Shown here piece after piece: positions 1-11,350 of a DNA stretch of 64,000 nt (within the stretch, counting starts at the first letter, position 1; every line of letters begins with the position of its first letter). A program made the translations under genes and the position numbers. Origin of the DNA: Diphasiastrum complanatum (taxonomy: Eukaryota > Streptophyta > Lycopodiopsida > Lycopodiales > Lycopodiaceae); the NCBI GenBank assembly GCA_029204225.1, contig MU831833.1, forward strand, positions 1 through 64,000, given 5' to 3'. The notes beneath the pieces are model-generated. The model did not search any database. It saw nothing but the letters and a program-made list of their open reading frames with translations, and was not told the DNA's origin.

Positions 1-16
1 AGGTCAAGAAGACAAA

Positions 17-1131
17 ATGTGTCTTCTCAAGAAGGCTCTCTATGGACTTAAGCAAGCTCGAGGATGTGGTATCAAAAGATACACACATACTTTTGTGATC
101 GAGGGTTCTCTAGTAGTCCTAGTGAATTTACTCTTTATGCTATGCATACTTCTGAATTTATCGTCATCATTTTGCTTTATGTTGATGATATTATCATTAC
201 GGGTAACAATGGAGCAATACATTGAAGCCTTAAAATCTGATCTTGCTTCGGTTTACGATACCTCAGATTTAGACTTGTTGCACTCTTACCTTGGTCTTGA
301 ATTTTTGCAAGGGCGGGCTGAAATCTTTATCTCTCAACAACGATACATTGAGCAGATTTTGAAACGGTTTCAAGATGGAAGATTGCAAGCCTGGTTGCTA
401 CACCAATGGGCCTGAAATTGAGTAATCAAAATGGTGGTGAACCATTTGATACTACCTTATAATTGTCAAGCAGTTGGATGTCTCATCTACCTATGCAACT
501 CAAGACCTGACATTTCTTTTAGTGTTTCCCTCATGAGTCAATTTATGCATGCTCCGTTGACATCACATTGGAAAGCTTTGAAGAGGATCTTTCAATATCT
601 TCAAGGAACTAGGACACTTGGACTGTTTTATCCTTCTTGTGATGATGCATGCCTGGCTGGTTTTAGTGACTCAGATAGGGGTGGAGATCAAGACACACGA
701 CGCTCTACTAGTGGGCATTGTTTTTTTTCTGGGAAATTCTGCAATCTCTTGGTTAAGTAAAAAGCAACCCACCGTTGCTACATCTTCATGTGAAGCAGAA
801 TATAGAGCTACATTTTCAGCCACTACGGAGTGTTTATGGCTGAGACAATTACTTGTCGACATGAAGCATGACCAACCCTCAGCTACTCTCGTTTTAACCA
901 ACAGTCAAAGTGCTATAGCTATTGCACGAAATATTTCATGCAAGGACAAAGCATATCGAGATCCACTATCACTTTGTTCGGGAGAAGCTTCATAATGGCG
1001 ACATTACACTTGAATATTGTCCCACGGAGGACGACATTGCGGATGTGTTCACTAAGGCATTACCTAGAGTTAAATTTAAAGCTTTTTGTCATGCTTTAAA
1101 TTTAACTCTACTTGCTGATTTTTTTACTTAG
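17..1131 (+). pseudogene. Ty1/copia pol 3' part: reverse transcriptase and RNase H, broken
   Basis: This is the C-terminal half of a copia polyprotein cut by the window start. The first frame has the RT signature KKALYGLKQA, then IFISQQRYIEQILKRF. The YVDDI-type catalytic box lies between them at about 178-195 in a different frame. From 431 the connection region reads GCLIYLCNSRPDISF and TRRSTSGH. A further frame change leads into RNase H (SSCEAEYRA, ECLWLRQLL, NSQSAIAIARN at about 790-935) and the final KHIEIHYHFVREK and DVFTKALPR motifs. At least three frameshifts make it non-functional. The same IFISQQRYIEQ peptide occurs in the relic near 39990 on the other strand, and the two elements have related LTRs, so they belong to one family. 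Confidence 0.93.
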
Positions 1132-1151
1132 TGGATACATGTCATTTCCAT

Positions 1152-1412
1152 TTAAGGAGAGTGTTAGATTTTATAAAAGTCAATGGTCATGAAGTTGGAT
1201 AGTCAATAGTCAAGAAGTTAGATAGTTATTTTGAAAGACTATGTATGTGTGTGCATCTCTTTTGTATCAAACACTTTTGTAAGCATCATTACTATTCTCC
1301 TTGGCTGTCCACGAGTTTCTACAAGAGGGTTACCAGCCATCTCTTTCTTTCTTTTGAGAATGCTTTGTGTGATTGAATAGTTAAGATCCTCCTTAGGCTT
1401 CTATTTCCTACA
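1152..1412 (+). repeat. Polypurine tract and 3' LTR of the copia element at the window start
   Basis: A purine run TTAAGGAGAG (1152-1161) is followed by an LTR that begins TGTTAG at 1162 and ends TTCCTACA at 1412. The last ~200 bases are nearly the same as the LTR at 29679-30180 and, inverted, the LTR at 38491-38946. This copy is 251 bp against about 500 and 456 bp for the others, because an internal block after the first ~12 bases is missing. The 5' LTR lies outside the window, so the target duplication cannot be tested. Confidence 0.85.
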
Positions 1413-1995
1413 CTTCCTACTATGTTTCATTATCATTTGGTTGATGTTATTGATGATCTTGAGATTTATATAGAAGAGGAATCCACTCTTCCGAATTTTT
1501 CCAATCCCGCCGACTACCTTCCTCACCTTGCTTGTTACACTTGGGCTAGCAAGGTTGTTCCTCATGGCGGCAACAGCAACCAGACACACAGTACCTGAGG
1601 CAGCAGCGATCAGGACAGGTGTTCCTGAGGGCAGCAGCAGCTGGAGAAGGCAGTACCTGAGTAGGTAATATCTGGACAGGCAGTACCTGAGGAAACAGTG
1701 TCCAAGACAGGTTTTCCTGAGGGCGGCAGCAGCTAGGGAAGGTGTGGTATCCGGACAGGTTGTGATCAGATTTTTGCATGTAGGCAGAACTGAGGAAGGC
1801 AGTATCTGGGACAAGCAAAAACCAGATAGACAAGATCTGGACAGGTATTATCTGTCTAAAAAAATTGTTGCATGCAATATCTGGACAGGTGATATCCAGG
1901 GAAGACAACAATTGGACAGGTATTATCTGAGGAAGATATTGTTGCATGCAAGTATATTCTTAGTAAAAAAGCCCGTCATTTTTGTACGACAAAGA
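1413..1995 (+). repeat. Degenerate tandem repeats upstream of a copia gag
   Basis: Between about 1555 and 1950 short degenerate units recur, built on CTGGACAGG, CAGTACCTGAGG and GGCAGCAGC. They include two TTGCATGCA-type sites at about 1867 and 1943. There is no convincing protein. The position, just before a copia gag start, fits a leader or LTR end that grew by slippage or unequal exchange. No clear primer-binding site was found. The stretch 1413-1554 shows nothing recognisable. Confidence 0.55.
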
Positions 1996-4271
1996 TGGGG
2001 AGTCTGAATGAATCTGTTCTTCCATAATCAAGCAAGTTAGATGGATCTAACTACAGCTTGTGGAAGTTCAAACTTCAGAATATCCTTCAGGACAAAGATT
2101 ATTGGGAAATTGTCATGGGACAAGAGGTGATGGCTCACGGTCTCAATGATCAAGATAGAAGGGCATTTGAGAAACAAGTGCAACGTGCGCATCATATCAT
2201 CAACTTATCTGTGAAGGATAAGGTGATTCCGCTGATCAAGAATGCAGCTGGGCCTAAGGATGCATGGGATATCCTTAAGAACACATATGAGACGGTAAGT
2301 AAGTCTCGAGTATTGTTCTTGAACAATAAGCTTCATACCTTGAAAATGGAATCAGAAGAATCCATTACGGATTCTATTACTAGGGTGAAGGATCTAAGAG
2401 ATCAGTTGTCTTCTATAGGGGAAATTGTACTTGATAATACTCTAGTACAAATTGTTTTGAATAGCTTACCATTACAATATCAGAACTTTGTTATGACACT
2501 AAGTTTGAGGGAGAGATCGTCGACATTTGACAAGCTCGATGGTTTGCTACTTCAAGAGGAATTACGAAGACAAAACTTGATGTCTAGGGAAGACTTCAAG
2601 GAACTGGGATTCTTTTCCAAGAATCAAGGTAAGAAAGGCAAAAAGGATCAGAAGCAGGAAGGGAAGGACAATACAGAAAAAGGAGACAGTTCCAAATCTA
2701 ATCCAAAGAGAAATGGCAATTGTAATTTTTGTGGCAAGTATGGTCATTTTGCGTTTGAGTGCAGGAAAAAGAAGGCTATCCAGGACAAAAAGAAGCAATC
2801 AGGCAACTTCATTGAAGACGAAGACAAAAGTGAAACTGTGGGATGCTATGAGTTATTCTCAGCTTCAACATCAGAGATCTCTGAAGATTGTTGGTATATT
2901 GATTCTGGAGCAACGCAACATATGACACCACATCGTGAGTGATTCACACAGTTTGATGACACTGATGTAAATTCACATGTCAAGCTTGGAGACAATTCTT
3001 CTTACAATATCAAAGGTAGAGGTACAGTGAGAGTACATTTACCTTCAGGGAATACAGGAGAAATTAAGAATGTTCTCTATGTTCTAGGTTTAAAGAACAA
3101 TTTACTTTCAGTTTCTGCTATCACTAAGCAAAATATGAAAGTTGAGTTTGATGATCAGAAGTGTCTCATCAAAGACAAAAGCAAAGACTACAAAGTTGTG
3201 GCCACAGGATCTTTGGAAGGTCGACTTTAAAAACTTGATGCGTCTACACCAAATCATCAGGTTTGTGCAGCTTCTGATAGCATGGAGAGCAGGATATGGC
3301 ATGAAAGGTTTGGACATCTGAACTATAAAAGCTTACAGGTTCTAAAAGACAATAATATGGTAATAGGATTACCTAATATTGTATCTTCGGAAAAAATATG
3401 TGAAGGATGTGTTATGGGCAAGCATCATCGTATGCAATTTCCTAAGGATGGAGCATATAGAGCCAAGGAGATCTTGGAGCTTGTTCATACAGATTTATGT
3501 GGTCCTATGCAGACTCAGTCGATAGGGGGAGCATCCTACTTCATGGTATTTGTGGATGATTTTTCAAGGAAGGTATGGATATACTTGCTTAAGTATAAGA
3601 GTCAAGCTTTTAAGTTCTTTACTCAATTCAAATCACTTGTTGAGAAGCAGACAGGAAAGCAAATCAAGATTCTACGTTCAGATAAGGGAGGTGAGTTCAT
3701 ATCTACTGAGTTCCAGGAATTCTGCAAAGAACATGGAATCAAGAGACAATTTGCTTCGACTGATACACCACAGCATAATGGAGTAGCCGAGAGAAAGAAC
3801 AGGTCTATTGTGGAGAGTGATCGAAGCATGCTACGAGGTAAGAACCTCAAGAATCATTTGTGGGGCGAAGCAGTTAGTACACCAGTCTACTTGCTTAACA
3901 GAAGTCCTACAAAAGCTATTCTAAATCAAACTCCAGAAGAAGCTTTCAAAGGTATAAAACCTAAAGTGGATCATCTACGAGTTTTTGGTTGCATAGCATA
4001 TGCTCATATTCCTAAAGATAATCGTCAGAAACTTGATTCAAAGGCAATCAAGTGTTTATTCTTGGGTTATGATGAGGAAGAGAAGGCAAATCGCCTTTAT
4101 AATCTTACCAGTAAGAAGGTGATTATGAGCAGGGATGTTGTGTTTGAGGAAAGTGAGTCTTCTAACCTAGAAGATCATGAGAAGGATGTATTTTCTCCTA
4201 CAACAAAAACTCCTATTATAGATGATGTTCAGGAGATACAGGTCCATGTGGATAAGTTTGATGAATTTTAG
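1996..4271 (+). pseudogene. Ty1/copia gag-protease-integrase relic, reverse transcriptase missing
   Basis: Gag begins at ATG 1996 and shifts frame near 2027 into LDGSNYSLWKFKLQ. The gag core (GPKDAWDILKNTYE, LNSLPLQYQNF) ends in a CCHC zinc knuckle, CNFCGKYGHFAFEC, at about 2722-2763. The aspartic protease follows with an intact DSGATQHM at about 2901. Then come the pre-integrase IWHERFGHLNYKSL, the zinc site CEGCVMGKHH, and the integrase core with HTDLCGP, DKGGEF and HNGVAERKN, which supply the D,D,E residues. Stops at 2940 and 3228 break one otherwise continuous frame, and it ends after the linker YNLTSKKVIMSRDVVFEE. RT and RNase H are absent, so the 3' half was deleted. Only two stops and one frameshift suggest moderate age. 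Confidence 0.95.
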
Positions 4272-4540
4272 TCTACATTGTAAAGAAATTTAATGTAAAG
4301 CTTTAAGACATAACCTTACATGAATAGAGACTTTCCTATATGTGCATTTTCTTTGATTTGAAGGTACATAAGAAGATGCACTTCCAAGACATATGATTAA
4401 AAGCGTGTCAAAGCCTTCACTCCATGTCTCAATTTTTACAATTTTTCTAGACAGATGTACACTTGTAGTTGTTGAAATGGCTAAGTCACCAGCCTGTGGT
4501 GACCACTGTAAACATGATGTAATTGAACTGTAATTAGGGC
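4272..4540. other. Unassigned sequence downstream of the copia relic
   Basis: No protein family, tRNA or obvious repeat is visible. The segment may be the remnant of a deleted copia 3' end, but no polypurine tract or LTR partner could be matched. Confidence 0.4.
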
Positions 4541-5333
4541 ATGTTCCCACCAACAATTAGTGGGGCTCTTGATTAAGCCCCACTGATTATTAGCCCGTTG
4601 ATGTTGATTGATGTTTGGGGCCCCACCTGAATTTCACAAGAGATTTAAAGGTTCCACCCATTAGTTAAAGGTCGTCATTTGGTCCATTTGAATTGCTACC
4701 ACTATTGCAGTACAACAGTTAGTGCTAATGGTTAGCTAAATGGCACCCATCATCTTTAATGGGTTGGTGGAGCCACAATTGGCATTAGCTAACAAACTGT
4801 TGCCACCTTTAAGTGCTCCCTAATGACTCGTAAAAATAGCCCATTAGTGGGCTTTGGACCTCAGAGAGTTATGCTTGGCCTTGGCATAGGGCATTGGACC
4901 ACTTGTAAGGACTGGCTGGACTTACCTCCTAAAAAGTAGGAGGGTGGACCGGTCAACATGATGCATGTCATATGCTCACTAGGACACTTGGTCCAAAGTA
5001 CGAGTGACAAATATCATACACTTGCGTATGTGTCAAGGTACTGCCAAGTGGCAAGCGTAGGCTCAAGGCTGCGCATGAAGTTTGCCATGTGTCAACGTTA
5101 GGGTGTGTCAGGATTAAGGGCTTGAGGTTGGGAATATGAGAGCCTAGAGAGAGGCATTCCTTACCACATTCTATGCAACAAAGGTTGGGTGGAGACAAGG
5201 CAGCCAATTCCTTAGGGCTTTGTGCACACCATCTATGTACTTGCTCATAGAGAGATCAATAAAGTTTGAATTTGGCAAATGCTTGTGCAATACTTTGTGT
5301 GCTTTTGTGACTGAGAGCTCGAGAGTCTTGACA
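4541..5333 (+). repeat. Probable 5' LTR (left boundary uncertain)
   Basis: The right end is supported: an AATAAA signal at about 5258, a short U5-like stretch, then CTTGACA followed by a methionine-tRNA-type primer site at 5336. A gypsy gag relic follows. The left end at TGTTCC (4541) is a guess from the usual TG start; no second LTR copy was found to confirm it. Confidence 0.45.
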
Positions 5334-5335
5334 TT

Positions 5336-5349
5336 TGGTATCAAAGTGC
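5336..5349 (+). promoter_or_regulatory. Primer-binding site, initiator-tRNA-Met type, diverged
   Basis: TGGTATCAAAGTGC resembles the plant LTR-element site TGGTATCAGAGC with small changes. It lies three bases after the inferred LTR end and 450 bases before the gag start. Confidence 0.6.
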
Positions 5350-5788
5350 AAGGGAGATCAAATCAAGCATGGGTTAGAGGGCTGAAAAACCCTATTATCT
5401 CAAATCTGGTGAATCAGCGCACCTGCACCAGCCTGCCGCTGCCCTGAAATCATTGTCTGACAGCTTGTTTATGCCTTGCAGGCAGTTGCTGCCCTGGTTG
5501 GGGTCTACATCACTGTTTTTGCAAATTTTTGCACACTTTTACAGCCCACTTGGTGCTACAACAGTTCACAAATGGTAGCTGATCCAGCTGTGACCTGCAA
5601 CATGCTGTTTTATGACAAGTGCGACCTGGAAAAGCATGCCAATCTGCTCTTTTGAATTCTGATTAAGGTTTGGGAGTACTTAACACTTAGATTCAAAAAA
5701 ATAAATAAATTTCAGCAAGCTAAAAGCTGCCTCTAAGGATAAAGGGCATTTTCAAATTGGTTGTAAGTTTTCTACGCTTGGCTAAAGT

Positions 5789-6840
5789 TTGAATTCACAG
5801 TTCCAAAGTTTGAGTTTCGGCATAGACATCTTTTCCATCAATATGGATCCCTTGGAAGGCACCAGCACCAAGATATTGAGAATTGAAGAAGTTGCAGCCA
5901 AGGTGGATGTTATGGAGGTTGTCCTACAACAAATCCTAGATCAACTTAAGGCCCATAAATCCCCTCAGGAACCGGAAAGTGTTAGCGGAATGGCTATGGT
6001 TGCAGCTGAACCCGTGACAAGCAAAAGAGAAGTCAAAATGCCTTTGACCAAGGACTTGAAGCCACCGAAGTACACGAGCCATTGCAGTACGGAATATAGA
6101 TGCAATCAACAATTGGCTACAAAAATGGGAAAAAGGCTTTAGATGTGCAGAGATAATTATCTAAAGATCGTGAAAGCACCTATCGCCTTCAAGAGACTGC
6201 ACAACATTGGTGGAGGAAAGTTGAAATGGATAATTTCATGTGGTAGAGACTGCACAACATTGGTGGAGGAAAGTTGAAATGGATAATTTCATGCCTACCA
6301 CATGCAAAATATTAGAGCAAATGTTTATAGAAAATTGGGTGCCTTCAAATGAGAAGAATCAAGCTATGCAGGCATGGACCAGTTTGAAGCAAGGCAACAT
6401 GTTCGTGCAAGAATACACGGACAAGTACCAAGAACAATTGATGCGAATACCAAAGGAAGTACCTATGTTCTTAGAAGTATTTCACTTCATGGAGCGTTTG
6501 CGTGAGCGTCGTAAGGCTTTTCATAAGAGAGGAGTAGCCTCCATAGGGTGTTATAAATGGCCTTGTATTACAAAGATGGTATGAAGGGCAAGGAGCCGCA
6601 AAAGCTTTTCAGCCTTGGGGAAATAGAAAGCTCAACAAATGGAAGGCTTAATCCAATCAAGAGTAGGTTCAAAGTGCCAAAAGCTTGTAAGGGTTGTGCT
6701 GCCTCAAAAGGTAAAGAGCGGTATGGGATGTCCAAAACCCAAGGGGGGCAACGCTCTTCGATGCTATCGGCGCAAGACATGGAACACACTAAGAAGTCGC
6801 CTTTGCTTTGGATGTCTAGGGCATCATAGATAGAAAGAGT
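5789..6840 (+). pseudogene. Ty3/gypsy-type gag relic with zinc-knuckle remnant
   Basis: The start region includes a coiled-coil-like stretch (EEVAAKVDVMEVVLQQILDQL). After a frame break come the retrotransposon gag hallmarks: TAQHWWRKVEMDN (about 6240), then ENWVPSNEKNQAMQAWTSLKQG and VQEYTDKYQEQLMRI. A remnant zinc knuckle appears as CFGCLGHH near 6810, after lysine/arginine-rich sequence. Frame breaks and a 49-bp internal duplication disrupt it. No protease, RT or integrase follows, so only the gag part survives. The gag type (WW pair) suggests gypsy rather than copia. Confidence 0.75.
6192..6293 (+). repeat. 49-bp tandem duplication inside gypsy gag
   Basis: The block from AGAGACTGCACAAC to GATAATTTCATG at 6192-6240 is repeated without visible change at 6245-6293, separated by TGGT. 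It duplicates the conserved WWRKVEMDN codons and breaks the frame. The lack of differences points to a recent event. A smaller duplication (GGAGCTCCTATGCACAT) lies at about 6889-6935. Confidence 0.85.
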
Positions 6841-6841
6841 A

Positions 6842-7402
6842 CTCACATAACCCAATGCGAACCATTTATAACTTTCAAGTTGAGGAAGTAGCTCCTATGC
6901 ACATCGAAGGAGCTCCTATGCACATTGAAGGAGCTTGATCAAGAGCAGCCTCAAGGTGCTCCACGTCTTATGAATGTGACGATGGTTCAATCTATCCTAA
7001 AACTAGTTGAAGAGGGAGTGTGAAAAATTGTCAGCTAGTTTGTTGGTTTATTGGCATTTTTGGAGGCCAAAATGAAACCTCAAGTTAGAGATAGTTTCAT
7101 ATTTGTCAATAAAGGCCTAAATAGTGTTTGTACTATTTTTGGCAAGTAGATAAGTGGATGAGGTCGAGTTTGGACCCATTCTAATTGGCTAAATTTGATA
7201 CATTGCATCTAGACAAGAATTTCTAGGTCATTGGTGAGATACCAAGAAATTACCATTTAGGGCAAGTTGCCAAATGACATTTTGGAAACTCTAAATAGTT
7301 GTACCTCCATGGAGAACATATTATTGTATTAGGGGATCTAAAGGGATGTCTTTTAGGGATAGATCAAGTACATAAAGTGATTGATTTGCCGAATACATGG
7401 GA
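6842..7402. other. Unassigned; possible polypurine tract and LTR start near 7018
   Basis: A purine run GAAGAGGGAG is followed by TGTGAAAAATTG at about 7018. That could be the polypurine tract and LTR start of the gypsy relic, but the sequence does not match the candidate 5' LTR at 4541-5333. No coding sequence was recognised. Confidence 0.35.
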
Positions 7403-8137
7403 CATAGTTGCACAGCGTTTCTGGAAATGCGTTTCGAAACACGGTTCAACGCGTTTTTGGATTCTAGTAGCGTTTCTCAGAAACGGGTTTTTTTCTTTTT
7501 GATTTTTTTGTGGTTAATATGGGTATCGGTTGAAAGCTCTAATTAAGAGCATTATATCTGTATAGTTTACCCAATGTTTCGGGTACAGGATGGTCCAGTT
7601 CAGGTGCATTAATCCATGTTGGGTTCTGTCAAGGATAAAAATTCAAAACTAACCTCTAGCCTGTTCGTTACGATCACAGATGGTTCCAGTGGGACAGAGA
7701 CAGAGAATTGTAGAGCAATTGTACCTCACTTTTTGCTTCGTCGGCCCCCCCTGCCCCCCCCCCAAGATAAAAATGGGGGTCGAAATGCGCGCCAATAAGG
7801 GCCCAATATTTATGCCCGCAACTGTATGCACATTGCACTCGCATCTCCAGTGAAATGATTGCAAAAGTGATCATCATCCATAGAGTTGATAGCCCAAACT
7901 ATAGCATTAACATTTACTGAGAACTAGAGCAAATAACAACCAAATAGCTACTAAAAATAAGATCTGTTTGTGCCCTATCTACTGCACTTTTGAGAGGCAA
8001 AACTTTGGTTTGACCATTGCTCCTCTAAAAAAATTTCAGCCATAAGCTATTTTTGCAAAAAAAAAAATTAACCATGTTTCTGAGAAACGCAGTTTCAGAA
8101 ACGTGTTTGCCCAAAAACGCGTTTCTGTGCAACTATG
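7403..8137. mobile_element. Non-autonomous hAT-type element (copy A), 735 bp
   Basis: Both ends carry the 13-base inverted terminus CATAGTTGCACAG. The flanking 8-mers, ACATGGGA (7395-7402) and ATATGGGA (8138-8145), match at 7 of 8 positions, as expected of a hAT target duplication. Subterminal regions at both ends repeat motifs around AAACGCGTTT and GTTTCTGAGAAAC. The block AATATGGGTATC...TGAAAGCTCT at 7516-7540 recurs, inverted, next to the right ends of the large hAT element (47546-47571) and the 440-bp copy (18214-18238). No transposase is encoded; the ORFs inside are chance frames. It presumably moved using a related transposase in trans. Confidence 0.85.
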
Positions 8138-9065
8138 ATATGGGATCATTAAAACAGGTGCATTTTTAAGGTTAAAAACAGGCTCATCTATGTTTTTTCA
8201 CATTGTTTGGTTGTTACCACGTTTTTAGGGTTTAAAACAAGCCCAATGGTGTACTTTCTATTATGGAATCGAACTACCACTGCTCTTTTCCCTAAACATC
8301 TGCTAGTTTTTGCCAGATCGCATCCTAAACAAGCTGCACGATTTTAGAGCAGTATTTAGGTATTTTGGATTGATTTTTTGATACGTTTTGAGGTAGTACG
8401 TTCCGACCCAAAATACCCAAAATGGGTTTCACGTCTCTGAATGATGAATTCCTTCAAAGCAAGCCAAATCAAAAAATTGAAAATGGCTCGCATGCACTTA
8501 CAATGTCAGCAACATCAAGCATGAAAAAATGATGCCTACATAACAAAAAAACAGAAGCTTACAAAAACTTAAAATGGCATGCCCTCTAGGAAGATAAAGA
8601 TTGTACCTGACCAAATTAACCTACACTTCGAGTATTGAATAGATCGCTCATATCGAAACACTCGCCGAGCTTCTACATCATGAACTTTTTAAAAATCTAT
8701 CTATACGTAGGCCCAAAAAAACTATCTAGCGGCCAAAGCATTACTAATGCATATGCGAATTAAAGTGAAGTACAAAGAGCCAAATACACTAGATAACCCT
8801 CCAAACTGTATTTCAACATGATTCATACAACTAGACAGCATAAAAACAACAAATAGGGGTATGACGTTGATGTATTGAGAAGAAGGATCGGTCAAAGACA
8901 AAAGAAGTCACAAGAAGAATCCAAAACATAATTGAGCATTGTGACATTCCATAACCTCCATCCAACAAGTAAAAGACATTCAACTAGCCACTGGACTTAG
9001 AGCCTTCAGAGTTAGCTAATTTTGCATGCAAGTGGCCATAAACAATGACCGTCTGAAGTGTCAAT
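8138..9065. other. Non-coding, unassigned (inferred host intron 3)
   Basis: No domain, exon or repeat family was recognised on either strand. Codon-like matches to a fourth TPR exon of the host gene were looked for on the minus strand and not found. Confidence 0.5.
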
Positions 9066-9512
9066 TGTTACACTCTCACTTACTGCATACCTCCAGGTGC
9101 CAATTAACCACATGAGACCGAACGATACACGTTCCACCCCGCCATAGGACCCAATCCAGGTCCACCCTCCGTGCCCTGGCCTATGACCGATAACAAGCAA
9201 GATCCGACTTCCATCCTAGACAGTGTCCCATACCACTGCCTAGGCTCTCAGCCATCTCCCGCCTCAAGCTAGCACTCATCCTGGCTATGCACACCGCTCT
9301 CCATCCACCTTCCCCTAGGTAGATAAAATGGATGGCAAATGAGACCTCCTTCCCTTGTATACCTCCAAGGTGGGAGACTCCAACATGCGCACGTTCTAGG
9401 TTATGACACGTGGCAACCATGCAGGTTCACGAGTCACTCGTCAAGTCAACAGGCCCAATCGTCATTCAGTCTCAAGTTAGGTTTGGGACCCAAGGGAGTT
9501 GGGTCCCTAACA
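9066..9512 (-). repeat. 3' LTR of the gypsy element (447 bp)
   Basis: On the plus strand it starts TGTTACACTCTC and ends GTCCCTAACA. It matches 13673-14117 along its whole length with few substitutions and small indels (for example CGTCAAGTCAACAGG against CGTACAGG). Confidence 0.93.
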
Positions 9513-9530
9513 TTCCCTCCCCCTTAAAAG
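9513..9530 (-). promoter_or_regulatory. Polypurine tract of the gypsy element
   Basis: TTCCCTCCCCCTTAAAAG on the plus strand is a purine run on the element's strand directly before its 3' LTR, where plus-strand DNA synthesis is primed. Confidence 0.85.
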
Positions 9531-9633
9531 ACTCCTCTTCTAAGGAAATCTGGGAACCTCAGTCTAAGGTCACGTTCCTTTTTCCGAGTGTCATTGTCTT
9601 CGGAGCTTCCTTTCCAACGAACCAAGTACTCAA

Positions 9634-10047
9634 TTACATGCCGGTTTCTGAGCCCACATTGATGTACATCAACAATGGCCTGTGGTTCCGAAGGTACAAG
9701 TCCTCAAGCTGAACTAGATCCTCCTGAAGGATTAAGTCATCCTTTCCACCAAGTCGTTCTTTTAAATGACTAATGTGAAAAACTGGATGAACCTTAAAAC
9801 CTTGAGGGAGTTCTAGCTGATAGGCATTCCGATTGAATTTCCTTACAATAAGGAAAGGCCCAGCATAACGAGGTGACAATTTAGGACATTTTCCAGTCTT
9901 TAATACCTTAGAGTCTTTAGGGATCCTAAGATACACCCAAGCTCCTTCCTCATAGACCCTAGGTTGTCGCTTTTGATTAGCGTAAACCTGAGCTCTATCC
10001 TGAGCGGTTTTCACGTTATCGCGAGCAACAAGCAACATTTCTTGCAT
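9634..10047 (-). pseudogene. Gypsy integrase C-terminal region
   Basis: The frame contains the post-core integrase hallmarks QVYANQKRQPRVYEEGAWVYL, LSPRYAGPFLIV, AYQLELPQGFKVHPVFHISHL and a short tail. These follow the integrase core in chromodomain-type gypsy elements. The zinc finger and catalytic D,D,E core that should precede it are absent: only about 30 bases separate it from the RNase H fragment. A large internal deletion therefore removed the core. Confidence 0.9.
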
Positions 10048-10074
10048 AGTAGGAAATCAACTACTGCTTTAACT

Positions 10075-10361
10075 TTAAGGCTTTTGAGGCAATTGGGAGC
10101 CATACAAATAATATCTCCACACTTTCAGGGCATGAACAACAGCGAAAAGCTCCTTGTCGTAGGTGGAATACCGCCTTTGAGCAGGATCTAGCTTCTTGCT
10201 TTCAAAAGCAACCGGTCTACCATCCTGATATAGGATTGCACCTATAGCATAATCATTGGCATCCGTCTCAAGTACATATGGCTTATTAGGATCCACTATG
10301 TGAAAAATAGGTGTTGTAGTTACATAGTATTTGAGGTTCTCAAAACTCTGATTCATCTCTT
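10075..10361 (-). pseudogene. Gypsy RNase H, 5' end cut by a nested LTR
   Basis: Conserved motifs are MNQSFENLK, FHIVDPNKPYVLETDANDYAIGAIL (with the metal-binding aspartates), ESKKLDPAQRRYSTYDKELFAVV and HALKVWRYYLYG. The preceding residues lie across the nested solo LTR at about 11356-11400 (KFSPPVTWT). The reading continues sensibly when the LTR and one target copy are discounted, which shows that the LTR landed in this gene. Confidence 0.92.
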
Positions 10362-10366
10362 CAGTC

Positions 10367-11350
10367 TGTTAGATTATTCTCCTAGTAATCGACTAATCGA
10401 CATGTTAATCTTCGTCCAACTCATTATCCAGACCTGCAGTTTTCTTCGTGTTTCTACACAGTCTGCATAACTACTCGAAAATCGCTCACAAGTGGATCCG
10501 ACTTATAAACGTTCGGGCATGGTTCGACAAATATCTTGTCGAGACCAAGACAGTTTATTGTTCACCTTAATTGAAGCTACAGAATTTCCAGGAAGATTCA
10601 ACTGGACGGATGCCAGCTCACTTTGGATGGATGCCACCTCACTATCCATTATGATTGACGACCTAATTAGTTGTCCTACTATTGAACGTAACCACATTTT
10701 GCTTAGTATATATAGCTGCTCATATTCCTACAGTTTTAAGAAGGATTTGAAATGCGATCAATAGATCAGCAAGTATTGAATAGTTAGCTCTCTCTCTCTC
10801 AAGCCTGCGAGCTTGAACACTCCTGAGCATTCTAGCTCACTTCTTCAAGTTGTTTAGAGATTGCTATTGCGCTTACTGCTTATCAGCATTGCGCTTAATT
10901 CAGACTTTCATTTTAGCCGCTTAGAGATAGCTTAGTGTACGCGGCTTCGATCCGCAACTTGTTGTACTCATTTACTTCTATTTCGCTTTCATAATGAATC
11001 AATACTATCTTTTATTGCGTTCAGGTTCGTCTCAGAATGTATGTGTTTCTGTAGTTCTTCGCAACTAATTATTTGTTTGATAATTCAATGCATTATTGTT
11101 TTGACTACATAATCACTATAGTACTGATGATTTCAAAGTTAGTTACTATAAGATCGAACGTGATTTCTATCACTATTGTTTTGTTCAAAATTGATAGGCG
11201 TAGTCATGCATTAAGAAAGAGGAAGATAGTTTATTCCGCTGCGCACGATAAGTTTTCTTTTTTGTCGTTCGAATTCTTTTTATTCGAATCTTATTCGTTC
11301 AAATTCTTTTCAAATCTTATTCGACCTATCTTTTACACCTCTTTCCAACA
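10367..11350. repeat. Nested solo LTR, 984 bp, perfect 5-bp target duplication CAGTC
   Basis: The LTR starts TGTTAGATTA and ends CTTTCCAACA. CAGTC occurs immediately on both sides (10362-10366 and 11351-11355), inside the gypsy RNase H gene. There is no internal retroelement sequence, so two LTRs must have recombined and removed the body. A TATATATA-like box lies near 10709. Bases near 11190-11235 (GATAGGCGTAGTCATGCATT) resemble the copia LTR fragments at 16484-16606 and 41640-41756, which suggests a copia family. Confidence 0.93.

Noticed and set aside
7616-7877. Short ORFs inside the 735-bp hAT-type element
   Set aside because: The element is bounded by terminal repeats and target copies and has no transposase similarity; the frames are too short and overlap on both strands.
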